64,000 nt of DNA, taken from CAXBGS01 sp963975425 (lineage in GTDB: Bacteria > Planctomycetota > Planctomycetia > Pirellulales > Pirellulaceae). Where the stretch lies: assembly GCA_963975425.1 (NCBI GenBank), contig CAXBGS010000002.1, positions 744,001-808,000 of the forward strand. The letters run 5' to 3'. The translations under genes and the position numbers were made by a program. Positions 20,771-29,037 of the stretch are shown here, piece by piece; the first letter of the stretch is position 1; each line of letters begins with the position of its first letter. A model generated the notes under the pieces. That model was not told where the DNA came from. It made no database searches and was given only the letters and a program-made list of their open reading frames with translations.

Positions 20771-21340
20771 CTACTGAACCTCGTGCGTCAGGTGGCTTTC
20801 AACACACGTGGCCAGTTTTTCCCTTAGTCGTCCCAACAGCTTGTAAAGTGAATTGGGCGATTTGCCAGCCTGCAGGGCCAGCGTTTTAATCCCGCCATCA
20901 CTTAGGTATGGTGCAAGCAAAAGTTCTTGATGCGGCAAAGAGAACTTTGCCAAACAGTCTCTCAAAGCCGTCATTGTCGAAGCTTGATACTCGGCGTCAA
21001 ATGCCTCGGCCTCATCAGCGAGCAATTCCAAAACTCCGTCGCTGAAAACGTGACGATCTCGTCGCGACGAGTCGATCACGGAAAGACATTTGTAGCGCAC
21101 GACCACTTTGGCCCAAGGCAGGAATCCGTCTTCGCTGCGGAGCTGATCAAACTTTTGCCAAAGGGTGACACTGGCCTCCTGAATCACCTCATCGACCAGA
21201 TTCCAATGCGGCAGCAGCGTCCGAGCGAACGCGCGCAGCGCCGGCTCGTGAGCAATGATTAGCCGCATAAAGTCACTCTCGCTCGCCCAATCGTTTTTCG
21301 GAACTTCAGGTCCCAGCGGGCTCTGTTCAGTTTCTGACAT
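20771..21340 (-). CDS. ECF RNA polymerase sigma factor (planctomycete type)
   Basis: A 189-residue sigma-70 family protein. Region 2 lies at about residues 25-95 (LVDEVIQEASVTLWQKFDQL) and region 4 at about 125-180 (KTLALQAGKSPNSLYKLLGR). It is clearly related to the sigma factor at 2550-3143, with the same LPHWNLVDEV-type core, and is followed by a FecR-like gene in the same order. Together they form the second sigma/FecR cassette of the window. Flanking sulfatase genes on the same strand are plausible targets. Confidence 0.92.
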   Translation of the reverse strand: MSETEQSPLGPEVPKNDWASESDFMRLIIAHEPALRAFARTLLPHWNLVDEVIQEASVTLWQKFDQLRSEDGFLPWAKVVVRYKCLSVIDSSRRDRHVFSDGVLELLADEAEAFDAEYQASTMTALRDCLAKFSLPHQELLLAPYLSDGGIKTLALQAGKSPNSLYKLLGRLREKLATCVESHLTHEVQ

Positions 21341-21529
21341 ACCGTTCTATTTGTCGCAGCGAACAAACCTGCCGAAAAATCTTGAAAAAATTCCCACGAC
21401 ATTCGCGGCAGGCGATTTTCCGAACGATCGCGATGCAACCATCGGCCGTTCTTTGTGCGTCAAAAAACAGTTCGGTCACGAAGACGTCATTCGCCCAAGA
21501 AACCGCAGTTTCCTGATACGCTGTGATGA

Positions 21530-22996
21530 CTACTCCGCCGCCAGTAACGACTGCAGCTGCCCTGCTAACTTTGTGTTTAGAAAATCTGCCCCTTGCCCAT
21601 CCTGCGCGTAATCCTGCAAAGCTTTCGCCAATTGATGGACGACCTGCTTGTTCTCTGCCAGGCCGATCGAATTCTTTAGTTCATCCGGGTCCTGCTGAAG
21701 ATCAAACAACCACGGTTTCTCTGAGACGGATAACACAAGTTTGTACCGATCCGTGATCACGGCGAACCATGACGGTTTCAGGCCGGATGACTGAATGATC
21801 GCAATGTCTTCCCATGCCGCCGCTTGTCCGGTTAGCAACGCGGATGCATCTCGCCCCTTGGTATCTGCCGGAGCCTGCTTTCCCAGCAAGGAGAGAATCG
21901 TGGGAGCAAAATCGACGGTGCCCAGCGCCTGATCGACGCGGGTCCCGGCGGGAATGATCCCAGGAGCGACAATGACCATCGGAATCTTTGCGCTTCCTTC
22001 ATACGGATTTCCCTTATTCAGTCGACCGTGTTCGAAACACAAGTCACCGTGATCGGATGTGAAAACCACGATCGTTTTCTCGCTCAGTCCCAGTTCATCA
22101 AGTGTCGCCAATATCTGGCCAACGTTGTCGTCAATGCATCGGACCATCCCAAAGTACAACGACATCAGCGCTGGGTTAAATTTCGTGACCGCATTCTTTC
22201 CCCCAGCCCGGGCCCAGGCGGGATTCTGTTTGGTCATCGAAAACGTTAACGGCGGCCGAATCACCATATCGGCATACATGGTGTCGTACGGGGCACGCAC
22301 CGTATTCGGGCCGTGTGGATCGGGGATACTGAGGTGATAGCAGAACGGCTGGTCGGCATGCTCGCGAATAAAATCGATCGCGCGATCGGCCAGCCAATCC
22401 GTCGAGAACGTGCTGTCGTCGGCACTACCGAGGCCATAGCTGGGCTGACCTTTCTTGTCGGTGGCGCCCACTCTGGGGCCTGCATCGGTCAACTGAAGAT
22501 TTTTCCAGTGACCACGATTGAACATGAATCGATTGTCGGCAAAACCGAATTGGCGTTTCGGAGCCCATTGCGGTTTGCCCGGGCCATCAAGGTGCCACTT
22601 GCCCGCGTAACCGGTCGCATAGCCGTCACGCCGCAGCACTTCGGCAAACGTGACGATGTCGCTGCTCATTGGTTGGTCGTTGCTGTGGCTGCCGGTTTGA
22701 TGCGGATATCGGCCTGAAAAAAACGCGGCACGCGACGGTGTGCATACCGGGCTGGTCGCATAAAAGGAAGTACAAATGGCACCTCGCTTGGCAATGGAGT
22801 CAATCGCCGGCGTCTCCACCATTGCATCTTTGCCCCACACCAGCGCCTGCTCGGCATCAAGCGTGTCGCGATAGCACCCTAGCGTGCGAAAGTTGTGTTC
22901 ATCGGTCTGGATGATCAGCACATTACGAGGCTCGTCCGCTCCAGCCCTGGTACACATAATCGCCAAACTGACTAGCAGGAAGCGTAGATTCATCAT
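21530..22996 (-). CDS. Sulfatase
   Basis: A 488-residue exported sulfatase read from the ATG at 22996; a longer frame to 23077 adds 27 residues before an otherwise good signal peptide (MMNLRFLLVSLAIMCTRAGA). Metal ligands lie in LIIQTDEHNFRTLGCY, where Glu replaces the second Asp. The active-site motif is Cys85-T-P-S-Arg89 followed by AAFFSGRYPHQTGSH. Later hallmarks are GYAGKWHLDGPG and FTSDHGDLCFEHGRLNKG. This resembles choline-sulfatase and related S1 enzymes with an Asp-Glu pair; the substrate is unknown. It lies 189 bp upstream of the sigma factor on the same strand. Confidence 0.9.
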   Translation of the reverse strand: MMNLRFLLVSLAIMCTRAGADEPRNVLIIQTDEHNFRTLGCYRDTLDAEQALVWGKDAMVETPAIDSIAKRGAICTSFYATSPVCTPSRAAFFSGRYPHQTGSHSNDQPMSSDIVTFAEVLRRDGYATGYAGKWHLDGPGKPQWAPKRQFGFADNRFMFNRGHWKNLQLTDAGPRVGATDKKGQPSYGLGSADDSTFSTDWLADRAIDFIREHADQPFCYHLSIPDPHGPNTVRAPYDTMYADMVIRPPLTFSMTKQNPAWARAGGKNAVTKFNPALMSLYFGMVRCIDDNVGQILATLDELGLSEKTIVVFTSDHGDLCFEHGRLNKGNPYEGSAKIPMVIVAPGIIPAGTRVDQALGTVDFAPTILSLLGKQAPADTKGRDASALLTGQAAAWEDIAIIQSSGLKPSWFAVITDRYKLVLSVSEKPWLFDLQQDPDELKNSIGLAENKQVVHQLAKALQDYAQDGQGADFLNTKLAGQLQSLLAAE

Positions 22997-23330
22997 CAGA
23001 TATCTCGTTAATCGATGGTAAAATGAACGGACGGTGTGAGCAGTAGTCGCGAGACAAGCGTTAATTTCCTTGATCAACCGACACCGGGACGAATTGAATG
23101 ATCATCGCTTTGCAATTCAATGTGAACTTGCGGCCAAAGCGTTAAAGTCCATCGGCCTCGATTGCTGCATCAAAGCTCGATTGTAAGCCAATTCTCATTA
23201 CCGCGCTTAGCATCGGTTTTGATAGTTCGCTCCGCTAGACCACGAGAGAACGAATAGGTGGAAATGCTGGGTCGGCGGAGACGGCGATAGGACACTCCCA
23301 ACGTGCCCGAGGGGATCAAACGTGACGGCA
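22997..23330. other. Intergenic region upstream of a sulfatase
   Basis: 334 bp with no supported gene, repeat or hairpin that I could recognise. It probably holds the promoter of the sulfatase at 21530-22996. Confidence 0.5.
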
Positions 23331-23909
23331 TCACCGCCTGTAAATCTTGTACGCAAAGTAACCGTCACGTCCACGTGCCACACCTTGATACAGGACGGGA
23401 TACCCGCTTTGTGAGTATGAGCACGCCGCTAAAGCTTCGCGCGGTGAACGTGCTGAGAACCCGGCGCCTTCCAAAAAACCACCGCCGAGACCCAAATGAG
23501 CACCGACGTGCCGCAATCCTCTCGGTGCGATCGAAGTTGCCGGACGCCCTGGTTTCGCGAGTCTCGCAATTCCAATCTTCGCCGCCAGCCGTGCTTTGTA
23601 TTCCGCCAAATTGACTCGCTTTATCGTACGACGCCGCGATGCTTGACCAAGCGACGGAACGACACGCGAACCGGCTCGAACCATTTGATCATCGGGTTGA
23701 GAATCCGATGCGCTGGGCATCCAATTCCGAGCCTCATATAGCTCTTTCTCCGTCCAAGACTTCGCTGGGCTCGGCTGCATCGCAACCGCATCGGGCGGTT
23801 GAAAAGCAGAGAGCACGACGGCTGCGAAAAGCACTCCGACCACGCGGCCTGGTCGGATCAAATCGCCAATCACCAAAGCCTCACACGATGCCGCGTGGCG
23901 GCCATCCAT
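23331..23909 (-). CDS. Hypothetical exported protein
   Basis: A 192-residue protein I do not recognise. A hydrophobic segment at about residues 18-43 (VVGVLFAAVVLSAFQPPDAV) looks like a signal peptide with a long basic N-region. The middle is polar and basic (RRRTIKRVNLAEYKARLAAK). A glycine-rich stretch (HVGAHLGLGGGFLEGAGFS) precedes a tyrosine-rich end (RGRDGYFAYKIYRR). Coding status rests on length, the plausible signal peptide and the absence of a better frame. It stands alone between two sulfatase genes. It could be a small secreted cell-wall protein, but no function is assigned. Confidence 0.5.
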   Translation of the reverse strand: MDGRHAASCEALVIGDLIRPGRVVGVLFAAVVLSAFQPPDAVAMQPSPAKSWTEKELYEARNWMPSASDSQPDDQMVRAGSRVVPSLGQASRRRTIKRVNLAEYKARLAAKIGIARLAKPGRPATSIAPRGLRHVGAHLGLGGGFLEGAGFSARSPREALAACSYSQSGYPVLYQGVARGRDGYFAYKIYRR

Positions 23910-24190
23910 CGTTCACCTCTCCTTGATCGAGAGAAACGGCGATCGAACATTGAACACGAGAATAAGAATAGAGCTGCCATGGCCGTTTCATCAAGTGTCG
24001 CTTGTGAATCGGTCCGCACTCACCGCTCGCCCGATAGCGGGGCCATCATTGGTTAGATGCCAGAATGGACAATCGTCGCCCCCGCGAATCGATGCAAGGC
24101 CCCATCCCTTTCCGCAATCCAAAACGTATCGCGGCGTCTGATCAGCATGCCACGAGACACTTCGGTTGGATTAGCCCCTCAGCCTGCATC

Positions 24191-25687
24191 TCAGTTCACT
24201 TCCCACCGAAACGTTTCGCCCCGGATTTTCAGGTGCTTTCGCGCGTTTAACTTCGTTGCTGGACTGGCAAAGGTCTGTGGGGCATACGAACGCATTTGTT
24301 TCTTTAGATCAGTATGCTCAGGATTTGATGCAAGATTATGCCACTCATTCGGATCCTCGATGACGTTGTAAAGTTCTTCTCCGTCGTCGCCGTAGCGAAT
24401 GTACCGCCAGTTGCGATTGATGATCGCGAATTCGCCGGGATGCATGTGTGGCAAGTAAACATTGCGATCGGTGGCCTGTGTGGGATCGGTCAACGTGCTC
24501 GCGATCGATTCACCTTCCAATTTTTGATCAGGCGCTGGTAATCCGCACATGTCGACCAGGGTTGGATACATATCGATCAGACTAACGGTGACATCGGATT
24601 TGGCGCCGCGTGCGACTCCCGGCCCCGCCCAAATGAATGGCACATTTGATGTTCGTTCCCACAACGTGTGTTTCCCCCAATCACCTTTTTCACCATGGTG
24701 ATATCCGTGGTCACTCCACAAAACCACAATCGTATTGTCGGCATACGGGCTCGCCTCGAGTGCATCCAGAACGCGTCCCATCATTGCATCGGCGTAGCTC
24801 ATACAGGCTAGATAGCCGTGAATTGCATCATCAACCGCGTCTAGACTCTCTAGCCTTTGGTGAATTCTTGAACGAGCTGTTTTGATCTTCTTGATTTTTG
24901 GCGGAAGATCGTCCAGGTCGTCCTTCTTATAAGGTGGCAGAGCGATTTGATCGATGTCGTATCGATCGAAATATTTTTGGGGGCAATAGTTCGGAAAATG
25001 CGGCGCATAAATCCCCACCGCTAAGAAGAACGGATTCTCATGTTTTTCACGCAGCTTTTTAACTGCCCAATTGATCCGAATCGTATCGGCCATGTCTTCT
25101 TCTTGGTCGTTTGAAATCGCGCCCCATTCCAAGAACAGTCCGCCTTTAATTTGTTGACCGCGGTTATAGATGCTGCTTGGGAACGGATCCGGAAACGGAG
25201 TTTCGTCGCTCCAAGAATCCAATGGCCAACCGTTTTCTCGCTGGCTCTGATTTCGCAGGTAAAACTCTGTCCAGCCGCGCTGATCGATGGCACCGGCCGG
25301 ATGGTGAAACAGTTTGCCGGCGCCAAACGTTTCGTAACCGGCTTTCGCAAAACTCAGTTGCAATGGTTCGAGATCAGGGTGGTCATAAAAGTAGGTTGCC
25401 GTTTCGTAACAACCGGTCGTCGATGCGAATTGGCCTGAAAAAATCGCCGCCCGAGACGGCGCGCAAAAAACACCAGCGGCATGCGCATTCGTGAAATTAA
25501 CACCACGTGCCGCCAAGGCATCGATGTTGGGTGTGATCGCGTGGGGTGTCGTTTCTAAACACCCCAGCCAGTCGTTCATGTCGTCGACGGCTAGAAACAG
25601 AACATTCGGCTTGCCTGCGTCCGAGGCTGCAGTAAGGCAAAGCGATGACCAAAGGATAAAGAAGATTCGGATCATGAATTTTCGCAT
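24191..25687 (-). CDS. Sulfatase, iduronate-2-sulfatase-like
   Basis: A 498-residue exported sulfatase. The ATG at 25687 opens a signal peptide (MRKFMIRIFFILWSSLCLTA). Metal ligands are in FLAVDDMNDWLGCLE, and the active-site motif is Cys75-A-P-S-Arg79 followed by AAIFSGQF. GIYAPHFPNYCPQKYFDRYD and WSDHGYHHGEKGDWGKHTLW place it in the same clade as the enzyme at 17679-19208. It begins 9 bp after the stop of the next sulfatase gene, so the two are almost certainly cotranscribed and may remove sulfate groups from the same glycan. Confidence 0.92.
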   Translation of the reverse strand: MRKFMIRIFFILWSSLCLTAASDAGKPNVLFLAVDDMNDWLGCLETTPHAITPNIDALAARGVNFTNAHAAGVFCAPSRAAIFSGQFASTTGCYETATYFYDHPDLEPLQLSFAKAGYETFGAGKLFHHPAGAIDQRGWTEFYLRNQSQRENGWPLDSWSDETPFPDPFPSSIYNRGQQIKGGLFLEWGAISNDQEEDMADTIRINWAVKKLREKHENPFFLAVGIYAPHFPNYCPQKYFDRYDIDQIALPPYKKDDLDDLPPKIKKIKTARSRIHQRLESLDAVDDAIHGYLACMSYADAMMGRVLDALEASPYADNTIVVLWSDHGYHHGEKGDWGKHTLWERTSNVPFIWAGPGVARGAKSDVTVSLIDMYPTLVDMCGLPAPDQKLEGESIASTLTDPTQATDRNVYLPHMHPGEFAIINRNWRYIRYGDDGEELYNVIEDPNEWHNLASNPEHTDLKKQMRSYAPQTFASPATKLNARKHLKIRGETFRWEVN

Positions 25688-25696
25688 CAAATGAGG

Positions 25697-27325
25697 CTAT
25701 TGGATTCTCTTCTTAACAAACGCTGGCAATCGATTATCGTTCGCGACCGTGAAATCGACGTCCTGGTCATTGTGAAGTTTCGGCCCTACCGTGCTGCGTC
25801 CCTCGTCGATCTGCTGCTGTAACATCTGCACCATCTTCTCGACGCGCTGAGGATACTCCGCGGCCAAATTGCGATCCTCGTGAAGATCTTTGGACAAATC
25901 AAACAATTGCACAAATGGTGCACGACGCAAATCCGACTCCGCGACCGGACCGGAAACCTGATCTAACGCTCGCCGCCATGCGATCGAAGGCGACGGGTCG
26001 TTCCCGGTCGTGACGACCGCAGCGGACTGTGTCCCCGAACCGGGACACAGGCATAACTTCCATTGACCATCGCGGATCGTAAACGCGGTGACCGACTGCA
26101 TGACCAAGTTCTTTCGAGTCGGTGTGGCACCTGGATTATGCAACAAGTGTGCAAAGCTAATCGAATCGGGTGCTTCATGCCCCTCAAGCGCATGGCCAGT
26201 CAGTTCGGCGAAGGTCGCATACAAATCATTCAAGCCAACCAAGGCATCACTGGTGGTTCCGGCAGGAATCAACGCCGGCCACGACGCGATCAACGGCACG
26301 CGCAGGCCGCCTTCGTAAATCGAAAATTTGTATCCGCGGTGAACACCATTGGCAAAATGCCCTTTCAATTCAAGCTGTTTGATTTGACCGGGCGTCGCTT
26401 CCAAAATATTGCCCGCATAGGGTGCCGGACCATGATCGGACGAAAATAGAATCAGTGTGTTTTGCTCCAACCCTTTCTGGCGAAGCGCGTCGGTAACACG
26501 ACTAACCGAGTGATCGACCTCCATCACGAAATCGCCGTAAACGCCCAGCTTGCTTTTGCCTCGCCAGTCGACACCCGGACACGTTGGCGTATGAGGCGCA
26601 GTCAACGCGAGAAACAAAAAGAACGGCTCCGCGGATGTCTGCTTACGGATAAAAGTTTCCGCCTCTGTATAAAACTTTTCCAGAACCTTGTGGTCTTCGA
26701 ACGATTCCTCCGCCGGGCCGATGCGATTAAACGCACTCCAACCTTTCTGTGCCGTGATGTTACCTTGCCAGATGTTATTGCGAACAAAGGCATAGGGATA
26801 CATATCCAGCGATCCCGGCAAAATAAAGCTTTCGTCAAAACCGAATTGAACGGGGCCGTACGCCAGGGGCTTGGAATAGTCGACGTTATCAGGCCGCTGG
26901 GGCTTGCCGTCCAACGTTTGCATCGTGGTTCCCAGATGCCACTTTCCGACATATCCGGTGCGATACCCAGACCCTCGCAACAATTTGCCTAACGTTGCTT
27001 TTTCGGTGCCCAATTTTGGACCGACAAACCCCCAAGGCCCACCGCCGCGAATGTCGCTAAAGCGCCATGGATACCGTCCCGTCATCAGTGCGCGTCGGGT
27101 CGGGGCACACACCGATGCGCTCGAATGGGCATCAGTAAACCGCAACCCGCCCGCGGCAAGAGCGTCAAGGTTTGGCGTATCGATCATGCATCGATCGCCA
27201 CCATAGCACCCGACATCGCCGATTCCCAAATCATCGGCCAAGATAAACACGATATTCGGTTTGTCGACCGCGGCCGCGATCGTCGTGATGACGAAAATCA
27301 TGGTCGCCGTGATGCAGTGTCGCAT
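25697..27325 (-). CDS. Arylsulfatase-type sulfatase
   Basis: A 542-residue exported sulfatase starting at the ATG at 27325 with a short signal peptide (to about AAAVDK). Metal ligands lie in FILADDLGIGDVGCYGG. The active-site motif is Cys73-A-P-T-Arg77 followed by RALMTGRYPWR, with Thr in place of the usual Ser. GYVGKWHLG and SSDHGPAPYAGNILE are typical of arylsulfatase A relatives. It is the first gene of a two-sulfatase unit. A 16-bp tandem duplication lies about 105 bp upstream of its start. Confidence 0.92.
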   Translation of the reverse strand: MRHCITATMIFVITTIAAAVDKPNIVFILADDLGIGDVGCYGGDRCMIDTPNLDALAAGGLRFTDAHSSASVCAPTRRALMTGRYPWRFSDIRGGGPWGFVGPKLGTEKATLGKLLRGSGYRTGYVGKWHLGTTMQTLDGKPQRPDNVDYSKPLAYGPVQFGFDESFILPGSLDMYPYAFVRNNIWQGNITAQKGWSAFNRIGPAEESFEDHKVLEKFYTEAETFIRKQTSAEPFFLFLALTAPHTPTCPGVDWRGKSKLGVYGDFVMEVDHSVSRVTDALRQKGLEQNTLILFSSDHGPAPYAGNILEATPGQIKQLELKGHFANGVHRGYKFSIYEGGLRVPLIASWPALIPAGTTSDALVGLNDLYATFAELTGHALEGHEAPDSISFAHLLHNPGATPTRKNLVMQSVTAFTIRDGQWKLCLCPGSGTQSAAVVTTGNDPSPSIAWRRALDQVSGPVAESDLRRAPFVQLFDLSKDLHEDRNLAAEYPQRVEKMVQMLQQQIDEGRSTVGPKLHNDQDVDFTVANDNRLPAFVKKRIQ

Positions 27326-27651
27326 GCATTTATCCTTAAAGTGGCAAGGGTCAGGGTGCGTTCACACGCAACGGTTTCCGGTCGCTCATGTTGTGATCGC
27401 GAGTTTGCTTATCGTACTAGGCGAGCAGCGACCCCGCACATCATTCACCCCGCACATCATTGCGTAAAATCGTCACGTGAGTCTGCCCTTAACGGCCCAC
27501 ATGAACAAACGCGTTAACTCTGTAACGAGCAACGGGCAAGCGAGCGCCGCAACAGAGCCACCGACACCAATTGCGGCACGCATGATACCGTTTTTTGACG
27601 AACAGAATCGTGTGCCGATCAAAGATGGGCTTCGCTGCCTAGACGCCGGGT
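27326..27651. other. Intergenic region with 16-bp tandem duplication
   Basis: 326 bp upstream of the arylsulfatase gene. Apart from the duplication at 27431-27462 nothing was recognised; a short plus-strand open frame crossing into the TPR gene is not convincing. Confidence 0.55.
27431..27462. repeat. 16-bp tandem duplication
   Basis: ACCCCGCACATCATTC (27431-27446) is followed directly by ACCCCGCACATCATTG (27447-27462), with 15 of 16 identical. It is noncoding. Confidence 0.85.
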
Positions 27652-29037
27652 CTACTTCAAGGGCCGGGCTGGCCCAAAAAACGATGGCCCTTTCGCTGAT
27701 TGATACAACCGATCAAGCGAATCTGCGTCTTTGAAGTGGCCAGTCGAACGCTTTAGCTGCGACATAAAATGCAACGTGTCTTTGGAAGGATTTCCGAGCT
27801 TTAAAGACCTGGCTAGGCTGCTATCAGCTGCGACCCAATCCCCCAGTCTGAATTGAACCCAGGCTAAGGTTGCCCAGGCATCTGCGGAACTGGAAGCATT
27901 CCGAACCGTGCTCTCGGCAATCTGCAAAGCCCGTCCCCTCAAGACTTCGTCGTCGTGTTCAACCAATACCGCCGCGAGATGAATCGCAACGGTAATCGAT
28001 TCCGGCTGACTCTGATGCAATTTTGACAAGATCGCTTGCGCGTCCGCCAAACGGTTATCCAATCGCGCAAGCACCGCCTGCAAAAACAAACGATCCGGCT
28101 CGGCAAATCCCGCCTTTGGTGCTTCGCTGGGGTCGATAGGAATTTGCAACAATGGCAATGCATCGTCAAGTCGATTGCGATACAACAGAAACCTCGCATA
28201 TCCAAGTCTAGCGGCCCCTCGCTGCGCCGGCCTCGACCCTTCTATGCCATTCCGATAGGCCTGATCGGCCTCATGAATCATATCGTTCTGCTCATACCAT
28301 TGAGCGAGGTACTGTTGCGGATGCAGCAAACTGTGATCTTGGATCGCAAGGGTTTTCAATACGTCCAACGCGGCTTGATAGTCTTTTAGCTGAAAACACG
28401 ACCGTGCCAATCCAAGCGACACCTCTTTAGCGATCTCGTGAGATCCCGCGGGAACAGATTGCAACAACGCGTCATAAGTCTGCCGAGCTTGCGTCCAGTC
28501 TGTTCTACCTTCGGCGCAAATGGCTTTTAGCAAGAGCACGCGACGCCCCACACGCTGCTGCAAATCGTCCGACCAATGAGCAGGCGGATCGATGTGTTCT
28601 GCTGATTGCACCAGCACCGCCCCATCGAACCAACGGCGCTGCTGAACCGCTTGTTCGATGAACGCCAGGTAAATTGCTAGTCGTTCGGGTTCGTCAACCG
28701 ATGCTTGTTCCAACCACCTCTGGCCCTGCTCGGACTGACCGAGGTTGAACATCAAATCGGCGATCAACACGTCGACGTCGGCAACGTTCGGATTCGCATC
28801 CAATTCCGCCAAGAGCTTTCGTGCGGCAACCGCATCCCCGCCGGCGATCAAATGCTTCGCATGCCCGAGCAGTTCAGACACCTTGGCATCGCCTTGCAAG
28901 GCATCGGTCACCGGAATTTGCGGTCCGTCGTCCTTTGATCCGCTAAACGATTGCGTCACATCCGCCCAAACACGATCAACGTCGCGAACGAGTGCAAAGG
29001 ACGCTGCCAGTAATCCAAAAAGCAGGATTCTTTTCAT
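27652..29037 (-). CDS. Exported TPR-repeat protein
   Basis: A 461-residue protein with an N-terminal signal peptide (MKRILLFGLLAASFALV, cleaved near VWADV). The rest consists of helix-turn-helix TPR units, for example ARKLLAELDANPNVADVDVL, RSCFQLKDYQAALDVLKTLA and LADAQAILSKLHQSQPESIT. TPR proteins hold protein complexes together. Its start codon overlaps the stop of the PEP-CTERM gene in ATGA, so the two are translationally coupled. A role in assembling or exporting the PEP-CTERM surface protein is reasonable inference. No catalytic domain is visible. Confidence 0.85.
   Translation of the reverse strand: MKRILLFGLLAASFALVRDVDRVWADVTQSFSGSKDDGPQIPVTDALQGDAKVSELLGHAKHLIAGGDAVAARKLLAELDANPNVADVDVLIADLMFNLGQSEQGQRWLEQASVDEPERLAIYLAFIEQAVQQRRWFDGAVLVQSAEHIDPPAHWSDDLQQRVGRRVLLLKAICAEGRTDWTQARQTYDALLQSVPAGSHEIAKEVSLGLARSCFQLKDYQAALDVLKTLAIQDHSLLHPQQYLAQWYEQNDMIHEADQAYRNGIEGSRPAQRGAARLGYARFLLYRNRLDDALPLLQIPIDPSEAPKAGFAEPDRLFLQAVLARLDNRLADAQAILSKLHQSQPESITVAIHLAAVLVEHDDEVLRGRALQIAESTVRNASSSADAWATLAWVQFRLGDWVAADSSLARSLKLGNPSKDTLHFMSQLKRSTGHFKDADSLDRLYQSAKGPSFFGPARPLK

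Noticed and set aside
27477..27734. 85-codon plus-strand frame between the arylsulfatase and TPR genes
   Set aside because: Its second half is antisense to the TPR gene and the first half has no supporting features.
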